The position numbers were made by a program, and so were the translations under genes. A stretch of 11,665 bases of DNA. It comes from an uncultured Oscillospiraceae bacterium. Its GTDB lineage: Bacteria > Bacillota > Clostridia > Oscillospirales > Acutalibacteraceae. Location: contig CAJKXG010000016.1 in assembly GCA_905203795.1 (NCBI GenBank), positions 1-11,665 of the forward strand, in the 5' to 3' direction. This document shows, piece after piece, positions 1-6,249 of this stretch. Below the pieces are notes generated by a model. It ran no database searches and was not told where the DNA came from. It saw only the letters and a list, made by a program, of their open reading frames with translations. Each line of letters starts with the position of its first letter. Within the stretch, counting starts at the first letter, position 1.

Positions 1-71
1 CCGCTCTTACTGGGTTCGGGGGCGCTGCCGCCGTATTGCTTCAACAGCGTTTCCAGAGATCGTTTTGCCAT
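1..71 (-). CDS. N-terminal fragment of a probable second ABC exporter subunit (partial)
   Basis: An ATG (71-69) overlaps the TAA stop of the preceding ABC exporter gene in a TAATG junction, so the two are translationally coupled. Only 23 codons lie in the window, beginning MAKRSLETLLKQYGG and continuing off the left edge. The fragment is hydrophilic, with no membrane segment yet. Half-transporters of heterodimeric exporters often start with such a cytosolic extension. Identity as the partner subunit is inferred from position and from the upstream subunit, which has a degenerate ATPase site and therefore needs a partner. No domain is visible in the fragment itself. Confidence 0.6.
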   Translation of the reverse strand, partial: MAKRSLETLLKQYGGSAPEPSKS

Positions 72-1807
72 TACGCCTGCGCCTCCTTCTGCTCCATCTG
101 CGAATAGTAGATTTCCTGATATTCCTGATTGCCGGCAAGCAGCTCGTTGTGTGTGCCGATGCCGGTGATGCGACCGTCGTTCAGCACAATGATCTGATCC
201 GCCTCCATCACCGAGCTGATGCGCTGGGCGATGATGATTTTGGTGGAATCCTTCAGTTCACCTGCAAATGCGGCGCGGATGCGCGCTTCGGTGGCGGTAT
301 CCACCGCGCTGGTGCTGTCGTCGAGAATGAGGATCTTCGGATGCTTCAGCAGTGCCCGCGCGATGCAAAGCCGCTGCTTCTGTCCGCCCGAGACATTGAC
401 GCCGCCCTGCTCCAGTTCGGTCTCATAGCCGTCCGAAAAGCTGCGAATAAAGCCGTCCGCCTGCGCATGTTCGGCGGCGACCGTCATCTCCGCTTCGGTC
501 GCGTTTTCATCGCCCCAGCGCAGGTTGTCGGCGATGGTGCCGGAAAACAGCACGTTCTTTTGCAGCACCATGCCCACGCCGCTGCGCAGATTTTCCAGCG
601 AATAGTCGCGCACATCCACACCGTCCACCAGCACTTCGCCCTCATCGGGATCGTACAGGCGCGGGATCATGGAAACCAGCGTGGTCTTGCCGCTGCCGGT
701 CGAGCCAATGATGCCGACGGTCTGTCCGGGCCGAATGGTGAAGGACACATCGTCCAGCACCCGCTCGGCGCTCGTTTTGTAATAGCGGAAGTTGACGTGG
801 CGGAATTCGACGCAGCCTTGCGTGACCTTGGCGTCCGGACGAGCGGCGTGGTCGTCGTTGAGATCGACCTTTTCGTCCAGTACCTCTTCGATACGGCGGG
901 ACGACGCCAGCGCCCGCGAGCTGAACACAAACAGCATCGACACCATCAGCAGCGACATCAAAATCTGCGTGATATAGGTGATAAACGCGGTCAGATCGCC
1001 GAGCAGCATATCGCCCACGATCACCTGTTTGCCGCCGAACCAGATGACGGCCAGCGACGTGAGGTTCATGACCAGCATCATGATCGGCTGCACCATGATC
1101 ATCACGTTCATCGCCCGCAGATTCGCGTCCTTCAGATCGGCGTTCGCATCGGCAAAGCGTTTGACCTCGTGCGATTCGCGCACAAAGGATTTGATGACGC
1201 GCACATTGGTCAGATCCTCCTGCACGGTGGCGTTCATCTTATCCAGCTTGCTCTGCATCGTGCCGAAGCGCGGGAAGCCGATCTTGACGATGATGCTCTC
1301 CGCGACAATGAGGATCGGGATGGTGACAAGCAGGATCGTCGCCAGACGCGGATTCATGGTCACCGCCATGATCAGCGCACCGATCAGCATACCGGGCGCA
1401 CGCAAAAACATGCGCAGCAGCATGTTGACAAAGTTCTGTAGCTGCGTCACGTCGTTGGTCAGACGTGTCACCAGCGAGCCGGTGCTGAATTTATCGATGT
1501 TGGCAAACGAAAAGGTCTGCACCTTGTCGTAAATGTCCTGCCGCAGATCGGCGGCGAAGTTGACGGACGCTTTCGCACCGAAGTACGCGCCGCCCGTACC
1601 GCCGACCATCATCAGCACAGCGGTGAGCACCATCAGCAGCGCCACGCCCACCACATAGCCGACGTTCTGATTTTCCACGCCGGTGTTGATGATCGACGCC
1701 ATGAATTTCGGCATCACCACTTCGCCGATCACCTCGACGATCATACACAGCGGTCCGACCAGAAAATAGACCCAATAGGGGTTCACATATTTCATCCATC
1801 GTTTCAT
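71..1807 (-). CDS. ABC exporter half-transporter with degenerate ATPase site (BmrC/LmrC/TM287-like)
   Basis: This is a 578-residue fused permease-ATPase of the type IV (exporter) ABC fold. About six membrane segments fill residues 15-300, and the nucleotide-binding domain covers about 330-575. Walker A is GSTGSGKT (368-375), the Q-loop is Q416, the signature is VSGGQ (472-476) and Walker B is ILILD (492-496). The catalytic Glu position is Asp (D497) and the H-loop His is Gln (Q528, in AQRIS). In the known family these two changes mark the degenerate-site subunit of heterodimeric multidrug exporters such as BmrCD, LmrCD and TM287/288. It overlaps the MarR gene upstream by 4 bp (ATGA) and the next gene by 3 bp, indicating one operon. 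The natural substrate cannot be read from sequence; drug or lipid efflux is the usual role for MarR-linked pairs. Confidence 0.95.
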   Translation of the reverse strand: MKRWMKYVNPYWVYFLVGPLCMIVEVIGEVVMPKFMASIINTGVENQNVGYVVGVALLMVLTAVLMMVGGTGGAYFGAKASVNFAADLRQDIYDKVQTFSFANIDKFSTGSLVTRLTNDVTQLQNFVNMLLRMFLRAPGMLIGALIMAVTMNPRLATILLVTIPILIVAESIIVKIGFPRFGTMQSKLDKMNATVQEDLTNVRVIKSFVRESHEVKRFADANADLKDANLRAMNVMIMVQPIMMLVMNLTSLAVIWFGGKQVIVGDMLLGDLTAFITYITQILMSLLMVSMLFVFSSRALASSRRIEEVLDEKVDLNDDHAARPDAKVTQGCVEFRHVNFRYYKTSAERVLDDVSFTIRPGQTVGIIGSTGSGKTTLVSMIPRLYDPDEGEVLVDGVDVRDYSLENLRSGVGMVLQKNVLFSGTIADNLRWGDENATEAEMTVAAEHAQADGFIRSFSDGYETELEQGGVNVSGGQKQRLCIARALLKHPKILILDDSTSAVDTATEARIRAAFAGELKDSTKIIIAQRISSVMEADQIIVLNDGRITGIGTHNELLAGNQEYQEIYYSQMEQKEAQA

Positions 1808-2280
1808 AGGCTTGTCGTTCCTTTCTCATCGAATGAGGCTTGCCATGCCTGTATATCGGCGTTTTCCAAATTGTCCCGCATGCGGTTCAACATGTCGGAA
1901 AACTGCTGCCGCTCCTCGTCGGAAAAACCGCGAAACAACACATCGGCGGTGAACTGCTTGCCGCGGGAGCAGCGGTCGTCCATCGCCTGTCCCTCCGCCG
2001 TCAGCGTCAGGTGCGTCACCCGTCCGTCCCGCTCATCGGGCGTGCGGGCAACCAGACCTGCCTCCTCCATCCGCCGCAGCGAGATCGCCGCAGACGCAGG
2101 CGAGATATGCATCACATCCGCCAACTGTTTCTGCGTCAGTCCGGGATGCCGGCGAATATGAAACAGCATAAACGGGTGTCCGTTGAAAATGCCGCAAGCC
2201 TGAAAAAACCGCCGCATCACATTGCGGTGGGTGTGCATGAATTCATGCAACTGCTCATCCACCTCTTCGGAAGTGACCAT
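1804..2280 (-). CDS. MarR family transcriptional regulator of the adjacent ABC exporter
   Basis: This is a winged-helix regulator of about 158 residues, the usual MarR length. A MarR-type helix-turn-helix lies around LTQKQLADVMHISPASAAIS, followed by the wing DERDGRVTHLTLT. The flanking N- and C-terminal helices should form the dimer interface. It is the first gene of the operon and its stop overlaps the exporter start by 4 bp. I chose the ATG at 2280 because AGGAG (2289-2293) lies 8 nt upstream of it. The in-frame ATG at 2286, two codons earlier, leaves only 2 nt and would give 160 residues. Two palindromes upstream, one inside the promoter, suggest autorepression released by an exporter substrate. 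That mode is typical of the family and is inferred here. Confidence 0.92.
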   Translation of the reverse strand: MVTSEEVDEQLHEFMHTHRNVMRRFFQACGIFNGHPFMLFHIRRHPGLTQKQLADVMHISPASAAISLRRMEEAGLVARTPDERDGRVTHLTLTAEGQAMDDRCSRGKQFTADVLFRGFSDEERQQFSDMLNRMRDNLENADIQAWQASFDEKGTTSL

Positions 2281-2322
2281 ATGCATGTCTCCTTTCTGCC
2301 ATCTATCTTTTGATATGTGACT

Positions 2323-2351
2323 ATTATAGCAAAAAGTTAAACGTTTAACAA
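2323..2351 (-). promoter_or_regulatory. Promoter of the marR-ABC exporter operon
   Basis: On the minus strand, a perfect -10 TATAAT (2328-2323) lies 17 bp from a -35 TTGTTA (2351-2346), which matches the consensus at 4 of 6 bases. The palindromic operator 2336-2349 overlaps the -35 hexamer and fills much of the spacer, so a bound repressor would block RNA polymerase. The predicted 5' leader before the start at 2280 is about 35 nt and contains the AGGAG ribosome binding site. Confidence 0.8.
2336..2349. promoter_or_regulatory. Operator 1: perfect palindrome GTTAAACGTTTAAC
   Basis: This 14-bp sequence is identical to its own reverse complement and sits across the -35/spacer of the marR promoter. 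Size, symmetry and location fit a MarR dimer site. Binding by the adjacent MarR protein is inferred. Confidence 0.75.
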
Positions 2352-2370
2352 TCGGCGCTTTGCTAAAAAA

Positions 2371-2384
2371 GTTATACGTTTAAC
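2371..2384. promoter_or_regulatory. Operator 2: near-palindrome GTTATACGTTTAAC
   Basis: This differs from operator 1 at one base (13 of 14 identical) and is preceded by a similar run of A. The centre-to-centre distance is 35 bp. It lies upstream of the marR promoter and about 62 bp upstream of the -35 of the divergent DtxR-type gene, so it could assist repression of the former or touch the latter. A weaker third core, TAAACGTT, occurs at 2389-2396. Confidence 0.65.
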
Positions 2385-2445
2385 CATCTAAACGTTGTAT
2401 GAATTGCCGAAGGGCACACCGACCGGTTATCGGAAGACAAATCCC

Positions 2446-2474
2446 TTGAAAAATCGTCGGCACTGTGGTACACT
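2446..2474 (+). promoter_or_regulatory. Promoter of the DtxR/MntR-type regulator gene
   Basis: A -35 TTGAAA (2446-2451) and -10 TACACT (2469-2474) are separated by 17 bp, with a TGn extension (2466-2468) before the -10. The predicted transcript starts near 2481, about 26 nt before the GTG start. This rules out the earlier in-frame GTG at 2465, which lies inside the promoter. Confidence 0.7.
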
Positions 2475-2506
2475 ATACACAAAGCCAAACAAAAGCAGGT
2501 GAGCAC

Positions 2507-2875
2507 GTGAAAATACAGGAATCCGCCGAAAATTATCTGGAAACGATTTTGATGTTGGGACAGCGCAAAGGTGCAGTGCGGTCGATCGACATTGCCAATG
2601 AGTTGGGGTTTTCCAAGCCCAGTGTCAGCGTGGCGATGAAAAATCTGCGGGAAAACGGGTACGTCGAGATGGATGCCGACGGCTATATCTCCCTGCTGCC
2701 CGACGGGATGGCGATCGCGGAAAAAATGTACGAGCGGCACACGCTGATTTCCGATTGGCTGATCGCACTCGGCGTAGATCCAAAGGTCGCCGCGGAGGAC
2801 GCTTGCCGCATTGAGCATGTCATCAGTGCGGAAACCTTTGAAGCGATGAAAAAACACGCGATCCGAAAGGACTGA
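2507..2875 (+). CDS. DtxR/MntR family metal-dependent transcriptional repressor
   Basis: This 122-residue protein has an N-terminal winged helix (about 1-65) and a metal-binding/dimerisation domain (about 70-117). It lacks the C-terminal SH3-like domain of DtxR, so its architecture is MntR-like. By alignment from memory to MntR and DtxR, candidate metal ligands are E12, H78, C100, E103 and H104. C100 sits where DtxR has Cys102 and MntR has Glu99, while N9 replaces the MntR Asp8/DtxR Met10 ligand. The site is therefore a hybrid, and Fe2+ versus Mn2+ cannot be decided. The start is GTG at 2507, preceded by AGGTGA (2497-2502). It is a single-gene unit with its own promoter and terminator, so its targets are probably elsewhere. 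It is divergent from the marR operon. Confidence 0.9.
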   Translation: MKIQESAENYLETILMLGQRKGAVRSIDIANELGFSKPSVSVAMKNLRENGYVEMDADGYISLLPDGMAIAEKMYERHTLISDWLIALGVDPKVAAEDACRIEHVISAETFEAMKKHAIRKD

Positions 2876-2930
2876 GCGGGCAGATCCACTGCCGAAGAAC
2901 GACTTTCCCACATCGCTGTGCATGATACAA

Positions 2931-2965
2931 AACCGCACCGTGAAGTTTCTTTTCACGGTGCGGTT
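2931..2965. terminator. Bidirectional intrinsic terminator between convergent genes
   Basis: A perfect 14-bp stem (2931-2944 with 2952-2965) encloses a 7-nt loop. It lies between the DtxR-type gene (plus) and the ANTAR gene (minus), whose stop is 2 bp away. The T-rich tail is better on the minus strand (TTTTGTAT counting the stem end) than on the plus strand (TTCTTTA). It probably serves both genes. Confidence 0.85.
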
Positions 2966-2967
2966 CT

Positions 2968-3549
2968 TTATGCCGTATAGGTTTTGATGACACTTTCGGC
3001 GACGGCTTTGCGGGATTGGCGCATATCCATTGCCTGTCGCTCAATATATTTATGCGCCTGTTCCTCATTCAAATGGAGATATTCCACAAGCAGGCATTTC
3101 GCGCGTGCGACCAACCGCGTCTCCTCCAGTTTTTGCTGTAAACGGCGATTTTCCTGCTCCACCGCCAGCCGCCGACTGCCCGCTGCGATCAGTATCCGCG
3201 CCGCTTGATGAAAAAGCTGCGGCGACAACGGTTTCGCCAGCGTCAACACGCCGTATTCCTCCACGCGGCTGCTCACCTCATCAAACAACTCATTTTTGAC
3301 CAACAGCACCGCTCCCAGCGGCGCGGTTTCCGCCACCTGCAACGCCAGCTCGTGTCCGAATTCGTCCGACAGCGGCGTATTGATGATTACCAAATCATAA
3401 CTACCCGTCAACATCGCCCGTCGCGCTTCATTCGCCCCAGACGCCGTGCTGACAGGATCAAAGCTGTGGCGATCCAAAATCGACCGCAGCTTTTCGCCGC
3501 CGCCCCCACCGGACACGATCAGCACGCTATATGTATTTTTACACAGCAT
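2968..3549 (-). CDS. ANTAR domain RNA-binding antiterminator with pseudo-receiver domain (GlnR-type, glutamine synthetase-linked)
   Basis: This 193-residue protein has a receiver-like domain (about 6-122), a short coiled coil (about 127-143) and a C-terminal ANTAR domain (about 140-192; core RAKCLLVEYLHLNEEQAHKY). ANTAR domains bind two tandem hexaloop RNA hairpins and prevent transcription termination. The receiver is atypical: the phospho-acceptor position in DLVIIN is Asn57, and the usual acidic pair after the first strand is missing (IVSG). Lys106 is kept. Phosphorylation control is therefore unlikely. The ATG at 3549 has GGAGGAG (3561-3555) 5 nt upstream; the open frame extends further but into the upstream gene. 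It starts 13 nt after the glutamine synthetase-like stop, so the two are cotranscribed. Clostridial glnA is classically followed by such a regulator of nitrogen genes. Confidence 0.93.
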   Translation of the reverse strand: MLCKNTYSVLIVSGGGGGEKLRSILDRHSFDPVSTASGANEARRAMLTGSYDLVIINTPLSDEFGHELALQVAETAPLGAVLLVKNELFDEVSSRVEEYGVLTLAKPLSPQLFHQAARILIAAGSRRLAVEQENRRLQQKLEETRLVARAKCLLVEYLHLNEEQAHKYIERQAMDMRQSRKAVAESVIKTYTA

Positions 3550-3562
3550 GCGGACTCCTCCG

Positions 3563-4783
3563 TCAAACCACCTGCGGAACAGGATGGCGATACACGTGCA
3601 GCAGCCGTTCCGGCAACAGACGGTGTACAAACGCGCTTTCCGACGCCAGCAGGAACGCTTCCTCGTAACTTTGCGGCAGACGGCGCAGGGTGGTCAACTG
3701 CTCGGCAGTTGCATCGGTCGAATGGACATTGAGCGGCTCACACAACGGCAGCCCTTGTGCCACGCCGTCCAAACCCGCGTCGATCACCAGCGCGATCGCC
3801 AGATACGGATTGGCGGTCGTATCGGGAGAACGCAGCTCCATGCGTTCGTGTCCTGCCGCATCGTGCGGGATACGAATCAGCTGCGACCGATTTTGCCGCG
3901 ACCACGCCACATGGCCGGGGGCTTTGTGCCGTCCCAAACGGGCGTAAGACTGCTCGGTGGGATTGAGAAACGCCGTGATCTCGCTCACATGCGCCAGCAC
4001 ACCTGCGACAAAGCTGTCCGGCAGGCGGTCGCCGGCGGCGTTCAGAAGATTGATATGCATCCCGTTGCCGGATTGATCGGCAAACGGCTTAGGAGCAAAA
4101 GAAGCATACAGACCGTTGCGAGCGGCGATGGTGCTCACCACCGAGCGGAACGTGGTCGTATTGTCCGCGCAGGTCAGCGGGTCGGCGGCGTGGAAGTCGA
4201 TGCCGTTTTGCCCGGGTCCCGCACCGTGGTGGGAACTTTCGGGGCACAGTCCCATCTCCTCCAGCGTCAGGCAGATTTCCCGCCGCACATTTTCCCCTTT
4301 GTCCGCCGGCGCGATGTCCAGATACCCCGCTGTGTCAAAGGGAATGTTCAGCGGGTGTCCCTCATCATCGGTACGCAGCAGGTAAAATTCCGATTCGGTG
4401 CTCACCGCAAAGGTCAGCCCCGCCTGGCGGGCGCGCGCCACCGCCTGCCGCAGAATATGCCGCCCGTCCAGTTCAAACGGCGTACCGTCCGGGTACTTGA
4501 TATCGCAGAAAAAGCGCACCACCCGCCCATGAGAGGGTCGCCACGGCAGCAGCGACAGCGTGGCGGGATCGGGAAACAGAATCAGATCGGATTTTGCCTC
4601 ATCGCCGAAGCCGCGCACCGCCGACGCATCAAACGGAAACCCGTCGCGAAACACCGCTTCCAGCTCACACGGCATGATCGAGACATTTTTCTGCACGCCG
4701 AACACATCGCAAAACGCCAGACGGATAAACTTCACATCATTTTCAAAGATAAAATCCACCGCTTCGGATTGGGTATACAACAT
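3563..4783 (-). CDS. glnA: Type I glutamine synthetase-like protein with substituted active-site residues
   Basis: This 406-residue protein belongs to the short clostridial GSI group (usually about 440). It has a beta-grasp N-domain (about 14-97, with FDASAVRGFGDE) and a catalytic barrel. Canonical glutamine synthetase makes glutamine from glutamate, ammonia and ATP. Using Salmonella numbering, it retains E129/E131 (E130, E132), H269 (H243), R321 (R282), E357 (E316), R359 (R318) and D50 (D52). However, E212 and E220 are Gly (G187 in SHHGAGPGQ; G194 in QNGIDF), and flap E327 is Lys (K287). Two of three n1-metal ligands and the residue that closes the active site over ammonia are therefore missing. 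The codons read clearly (GGT, GGC, AAA), with no frameshift. Normal synthetase activity is doubtful; a regulatory role with the downstream ANTAR protein is a hypothesis. The ATG has AAGGA (4798-4794) upstream. Confidence 0.92.
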   Translation of the reverse strand: MLYTQSEAVDFIFENDVKFIRLAFCDVFGVQKNVSIMPCELEAVFRDGFPFDASAVRGFGDEAKSDLILFPDPATLSLLPWRPSHGRVVRFFCDIKYPDGTPFELDGRHILRQAVARARQAGLTFAVSTESEFYLLRTDDEGHPLNIPFDTAGYLDIAPADKGENVRREICLTLEEMGLCPESSHHGAGPGQNGIDFHAADPLTCADNTTTFRSVVSTIAARNGLYASFAPKPFADQSGNGMHINLLNAAGDRLPDSFVAGVLAHVSEITAFLNPTEQSYARLGRHKAPGHVAWSRQNRSQLIRIPHDAAGHERMELRSPDTTANPYLAIALVIDAGLDGVAQGLPLCEPLNVHSTDATAEQLTTLRRLPQSYEEAFLLASESAFVHRLLPERLLHVYRHPVPQVV

Positions 4784-4819
4784 CGGTCAACATCCTTTCT
4801 GCTTCCGGATAATGGAATC

Positions 4820-4848
4820 AGTATATCATACTTTTGGTGTGAGCGCAA
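4820..4848 (-). promoter_or_regulatory. Promoter of the glutamine synthetase-like/ANTAR operon
   Basis: A -10 TATACT (4825-4820) with a TGn extension lies 17 bp from a -35 TTGCGC (4848-4843). The leader to the start at 4783 would be only about 30 nt. That is too short for a tandem hexaloop ANTAR target, so the operon is not obviously self-antiterminated. Confidence 0.75.
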
Positions 4849-4850
4849 CC

Positions 4851-4884
4851 AAAAAGCGGCGGTCCCCCCGCCGGAGACCGCCGC
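4851..4884 (-). terminator. Intrinsic terminator of the oadB-oadG operon
   Basis: A 9-bp perfect GC-rich stem (4884-4876 with 4864-4856) with an 11-nt loop is followed on the minus strand by TTTTT (4855-4851). It begins 5 bp after the OadG-like stop. The T-tract ends 2 bp from the -35 of the next operon. Confidence 0.9.
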
Positions 4885-4889
4885 CTTGC

Positions 4890-5015
4890 TTATTTCTTTT
4901 TGCTTCCGAAATATCCGATCAGCGCGACCAAGATCGCGATGACGACCATCACCAGGAAAATACCGCCCATCCCCTGCGCCATCAGCAGAAGCGAATCATT
5001 AAAATTCTGCATCAT
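4890..5015 (-). CDS. Small OadG-like gamma subunit of a sodium-translocating decarboxylase
   Basis: This is a 41-residue ORF with one hydrophobic membrane segment (about 17-36) and a basic end, GSKKK. It lies 13 nt after the oadB stop and has a strong GGAGG (5028-5024) 8 nt before the ATG. A second ATG follows immediately. Gamma subunits of oxaloacetate/methylmalonyl-CoA decarboxylases are small single-pass proteins that anchor the alpha subunit to the beta subunit. This one is at the very short end and lacks the extended C-terminal metal-binding tail of classical OadG. The assignment rests mostly on position directly behind the beta subunit and on single-pass topology; sequence similarity alone would be weak at this length. 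Confidence 0.8.
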   Translation of the reverse strand: MMQNFNDSLLLMAQGMGGIFLVMVVIAILVALIGYFGSKKK

Positions 5016-5028
5016 ATGCCGTTCCTCC

Positions 5029-6168
5029 TCACTTCAACAACTGCGGCACAAGGTTCAGCACCATGCCGCCCGCCAGCACCGACGCGATCTGTCCGGACAC
5101 GTTGGCGCCGACCGCGTGCATCAGCAGATGATTTTGGTTGTCCGCTTCCAGACCCAGCTTCTGGATCACACGAGCGGACATCGGGAATGCGGAAATGCCC
5201 GCCGCACCGACCATCGGATTGATCTTGTTCTTGAGGAACAAGTTGAGCAGTTTGGCAAACAACACACCCGCCACACTGTCAAACACGAACGCCACCAGAC
5301 CGAGCCCCATGATCAGCGCCGTCTGCCACGTGACAAAGCTCTCCGCCCGCATACTGAACGAGATGGTGATACCGAGCAGCAGCGTCACGAGGTTTGCCAG
5401 CACGTTTTGCGCGGTGTCGGACAGCCGCCCCAGCACGCCGCACTCGCGCAGCAGGTTGCCGAACATCAGGAAGCCGACCAACGACACCGACATCGGCGCG
5501 ATAAAGCCCGCGATCACCGTCACGATGATCGGGAAGGCAATGCGCAGACCGCGCGACACGTTTTTCGGGTTATACGGCATGCGGATGCAGCGCTCTTTCT
5601 TGGTGGTCACCGCTTTGATCGCGACCGGCTGGATGATCGGCACCAGCGCCATGTACGAATACGCTGCGACCGCGATCGGACCGATATAGTTGGATTTGAG
5701 CACCTGCGACACCAGAATGGAGGTCGGACCGTCCGCCGCACCGATGATGCCGATGGACGCCGCGTCCTTCAGATCAAAGCCCAACAGCGTGGCCACCGAA
5801 ATGGTGAAGAAAATGCCGAACTGTGCCGCCGCACCGAACAGGAACATCTTCGGATTGGACAACAGCGGCCCGAAATCGATCATCGCACCGATGCCGATAA
5901 ACAAGAGCAGCGGCAACGCCTCCGACGCTTCGATGCCGATATGGAACAGCCATTCGATAATGCCCTGCGTTTCGCCGATGCCCTCTACCGTCTGGTTGAG
6001 CACACCGGACAGCGGCAGGTTCACAAGAATCGCGCCAAATCCCATCGGCAGCAGCAGCGCCGGCTCATAATCTTTCTTGATCGCCAGCCAGATCAACAGG
6101 ATGCCGACGGCGTACATCAGCACCTGCTGCCATGTCACCGACCCAAATCCTTCCAACAAAAATCCCAT
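5029..6168 (-). CDS. Na+-translocating decarboxylase subunit beta (OadB/MmdB/GcdB family)
   Basis: This 379-residue polytopic membrane protein is the Na+ pump subunit that couples decarboxylation of carboxybiotin to sodium export. The family's key residues are visible: D146 in GAADGPTS (Asp203 of Klebsiella OadB), Y172 (Tyr229), and N317, G321, S326, R333 in NPMVGAAGISAFPMSARV (Asn373, Gly377, Ser382, Arg389). Mapping is from memory, but the spacing of the last four is identical. It is slightly shorter than OadB (about 433). The ATG at 6168 has AAGGA about 11 nt upstream. It is followed by a gamma-like gene, but no carboxyltransferase or biotin carrier gene is in the window, so the substrate (oxaloacetate, methylmalonyl-CoA or glutaconyl-CoA) is unknown. 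Expression appears to be controlled by an upstream Mn2+-type riboswitch. Confidence 0.94.
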   Translation of the reverse strand: MGFLLEGFGSVTWQQVLMYAVGILLIWLAIKKDYEPALLLPMGFGAILVNLPLSGVLNQTVEGIGETQGIIEWLFHIGIEASEALPLLLFIGIGAMIDFGPLLSNPKMFLFGAAAQFGIFFTISVATLLGFDLKDAASIGIIGAADGPTSILVSQVLKSNYIGPIAVAAYSYMALVPIIQPVAIKAVTTKKERCIRMPYNPKNVSRGLRIAFPIIVTVIAGFIAPMSVSLVGFLMFGNLLRECGVLGRLSDTAQNVLANLVTLLLGITISFSMRAESFVTWQTALIMGLGLVAFVFDSVAGVLFAKLLNLFLKNKINPMVGAAGISAFPMSARVIQKLGLEADNQNHLLMHAVGANVSGQIASVLAGGMVLNLVPQLLK

Positions 6169-6198
6169 AGTTATACGCGTCCTTTCTCATTCCTCGGG

Positions 6199-6249
6199 AA
6201 TAACAAAAGCGAGGCTTTCGCCGCGCGGATACGCGGTAAAAGTCTCGCT
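6199..6249 (-). terminator. Riboswitch expression platform: intrinsic terminator in the oadB leader
   Basis: On the minus strand AGCGAG (6249-6244) pairs with CTCGCT (6213-6208). Inner pairs are CTTT/AAAG and CCGCG/CGCGcGG, with a 4-nt loop, and TTTGTTATT follows. The 5' arm of this hairpin includes the 3' strand of aptamer helix P1 (CTTTT, 6242-6238), so aptamer and terminator are mutually exclusive. Ligand binding should disrupt the terminator and turn the operon on. Confidence 0.8.

Noticed and set aside
65..1441. Long plus-strand open frame opposite the ABC exporter
   Set aside because: Antisense shadow with low-complexity His/Arg/Asp composition; the minus strand encodes all ABC motifs.
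2465..2506. Upstream GTG start for the DtxR/MntR-type gene
   Set aside because: It falls within the promoter, upstream of the predicted transcription start. GTG at 2507 has a ribosome binding site and matches the family N-terminus.
3550..3630. N-terminal extension of the ANTAR protein
   Set aside because: The extension would overlap the end of the upstream gene. The ATG at 3549 has a strong GGAGGAG site and fits the receiver domain start.
3446..4942. Long plus-strand open frame opposite the glutamine synthetase-like gene
   Set aside because: Composition typical of an antisense shadow; the minus strand carries a full-length recognisable family.
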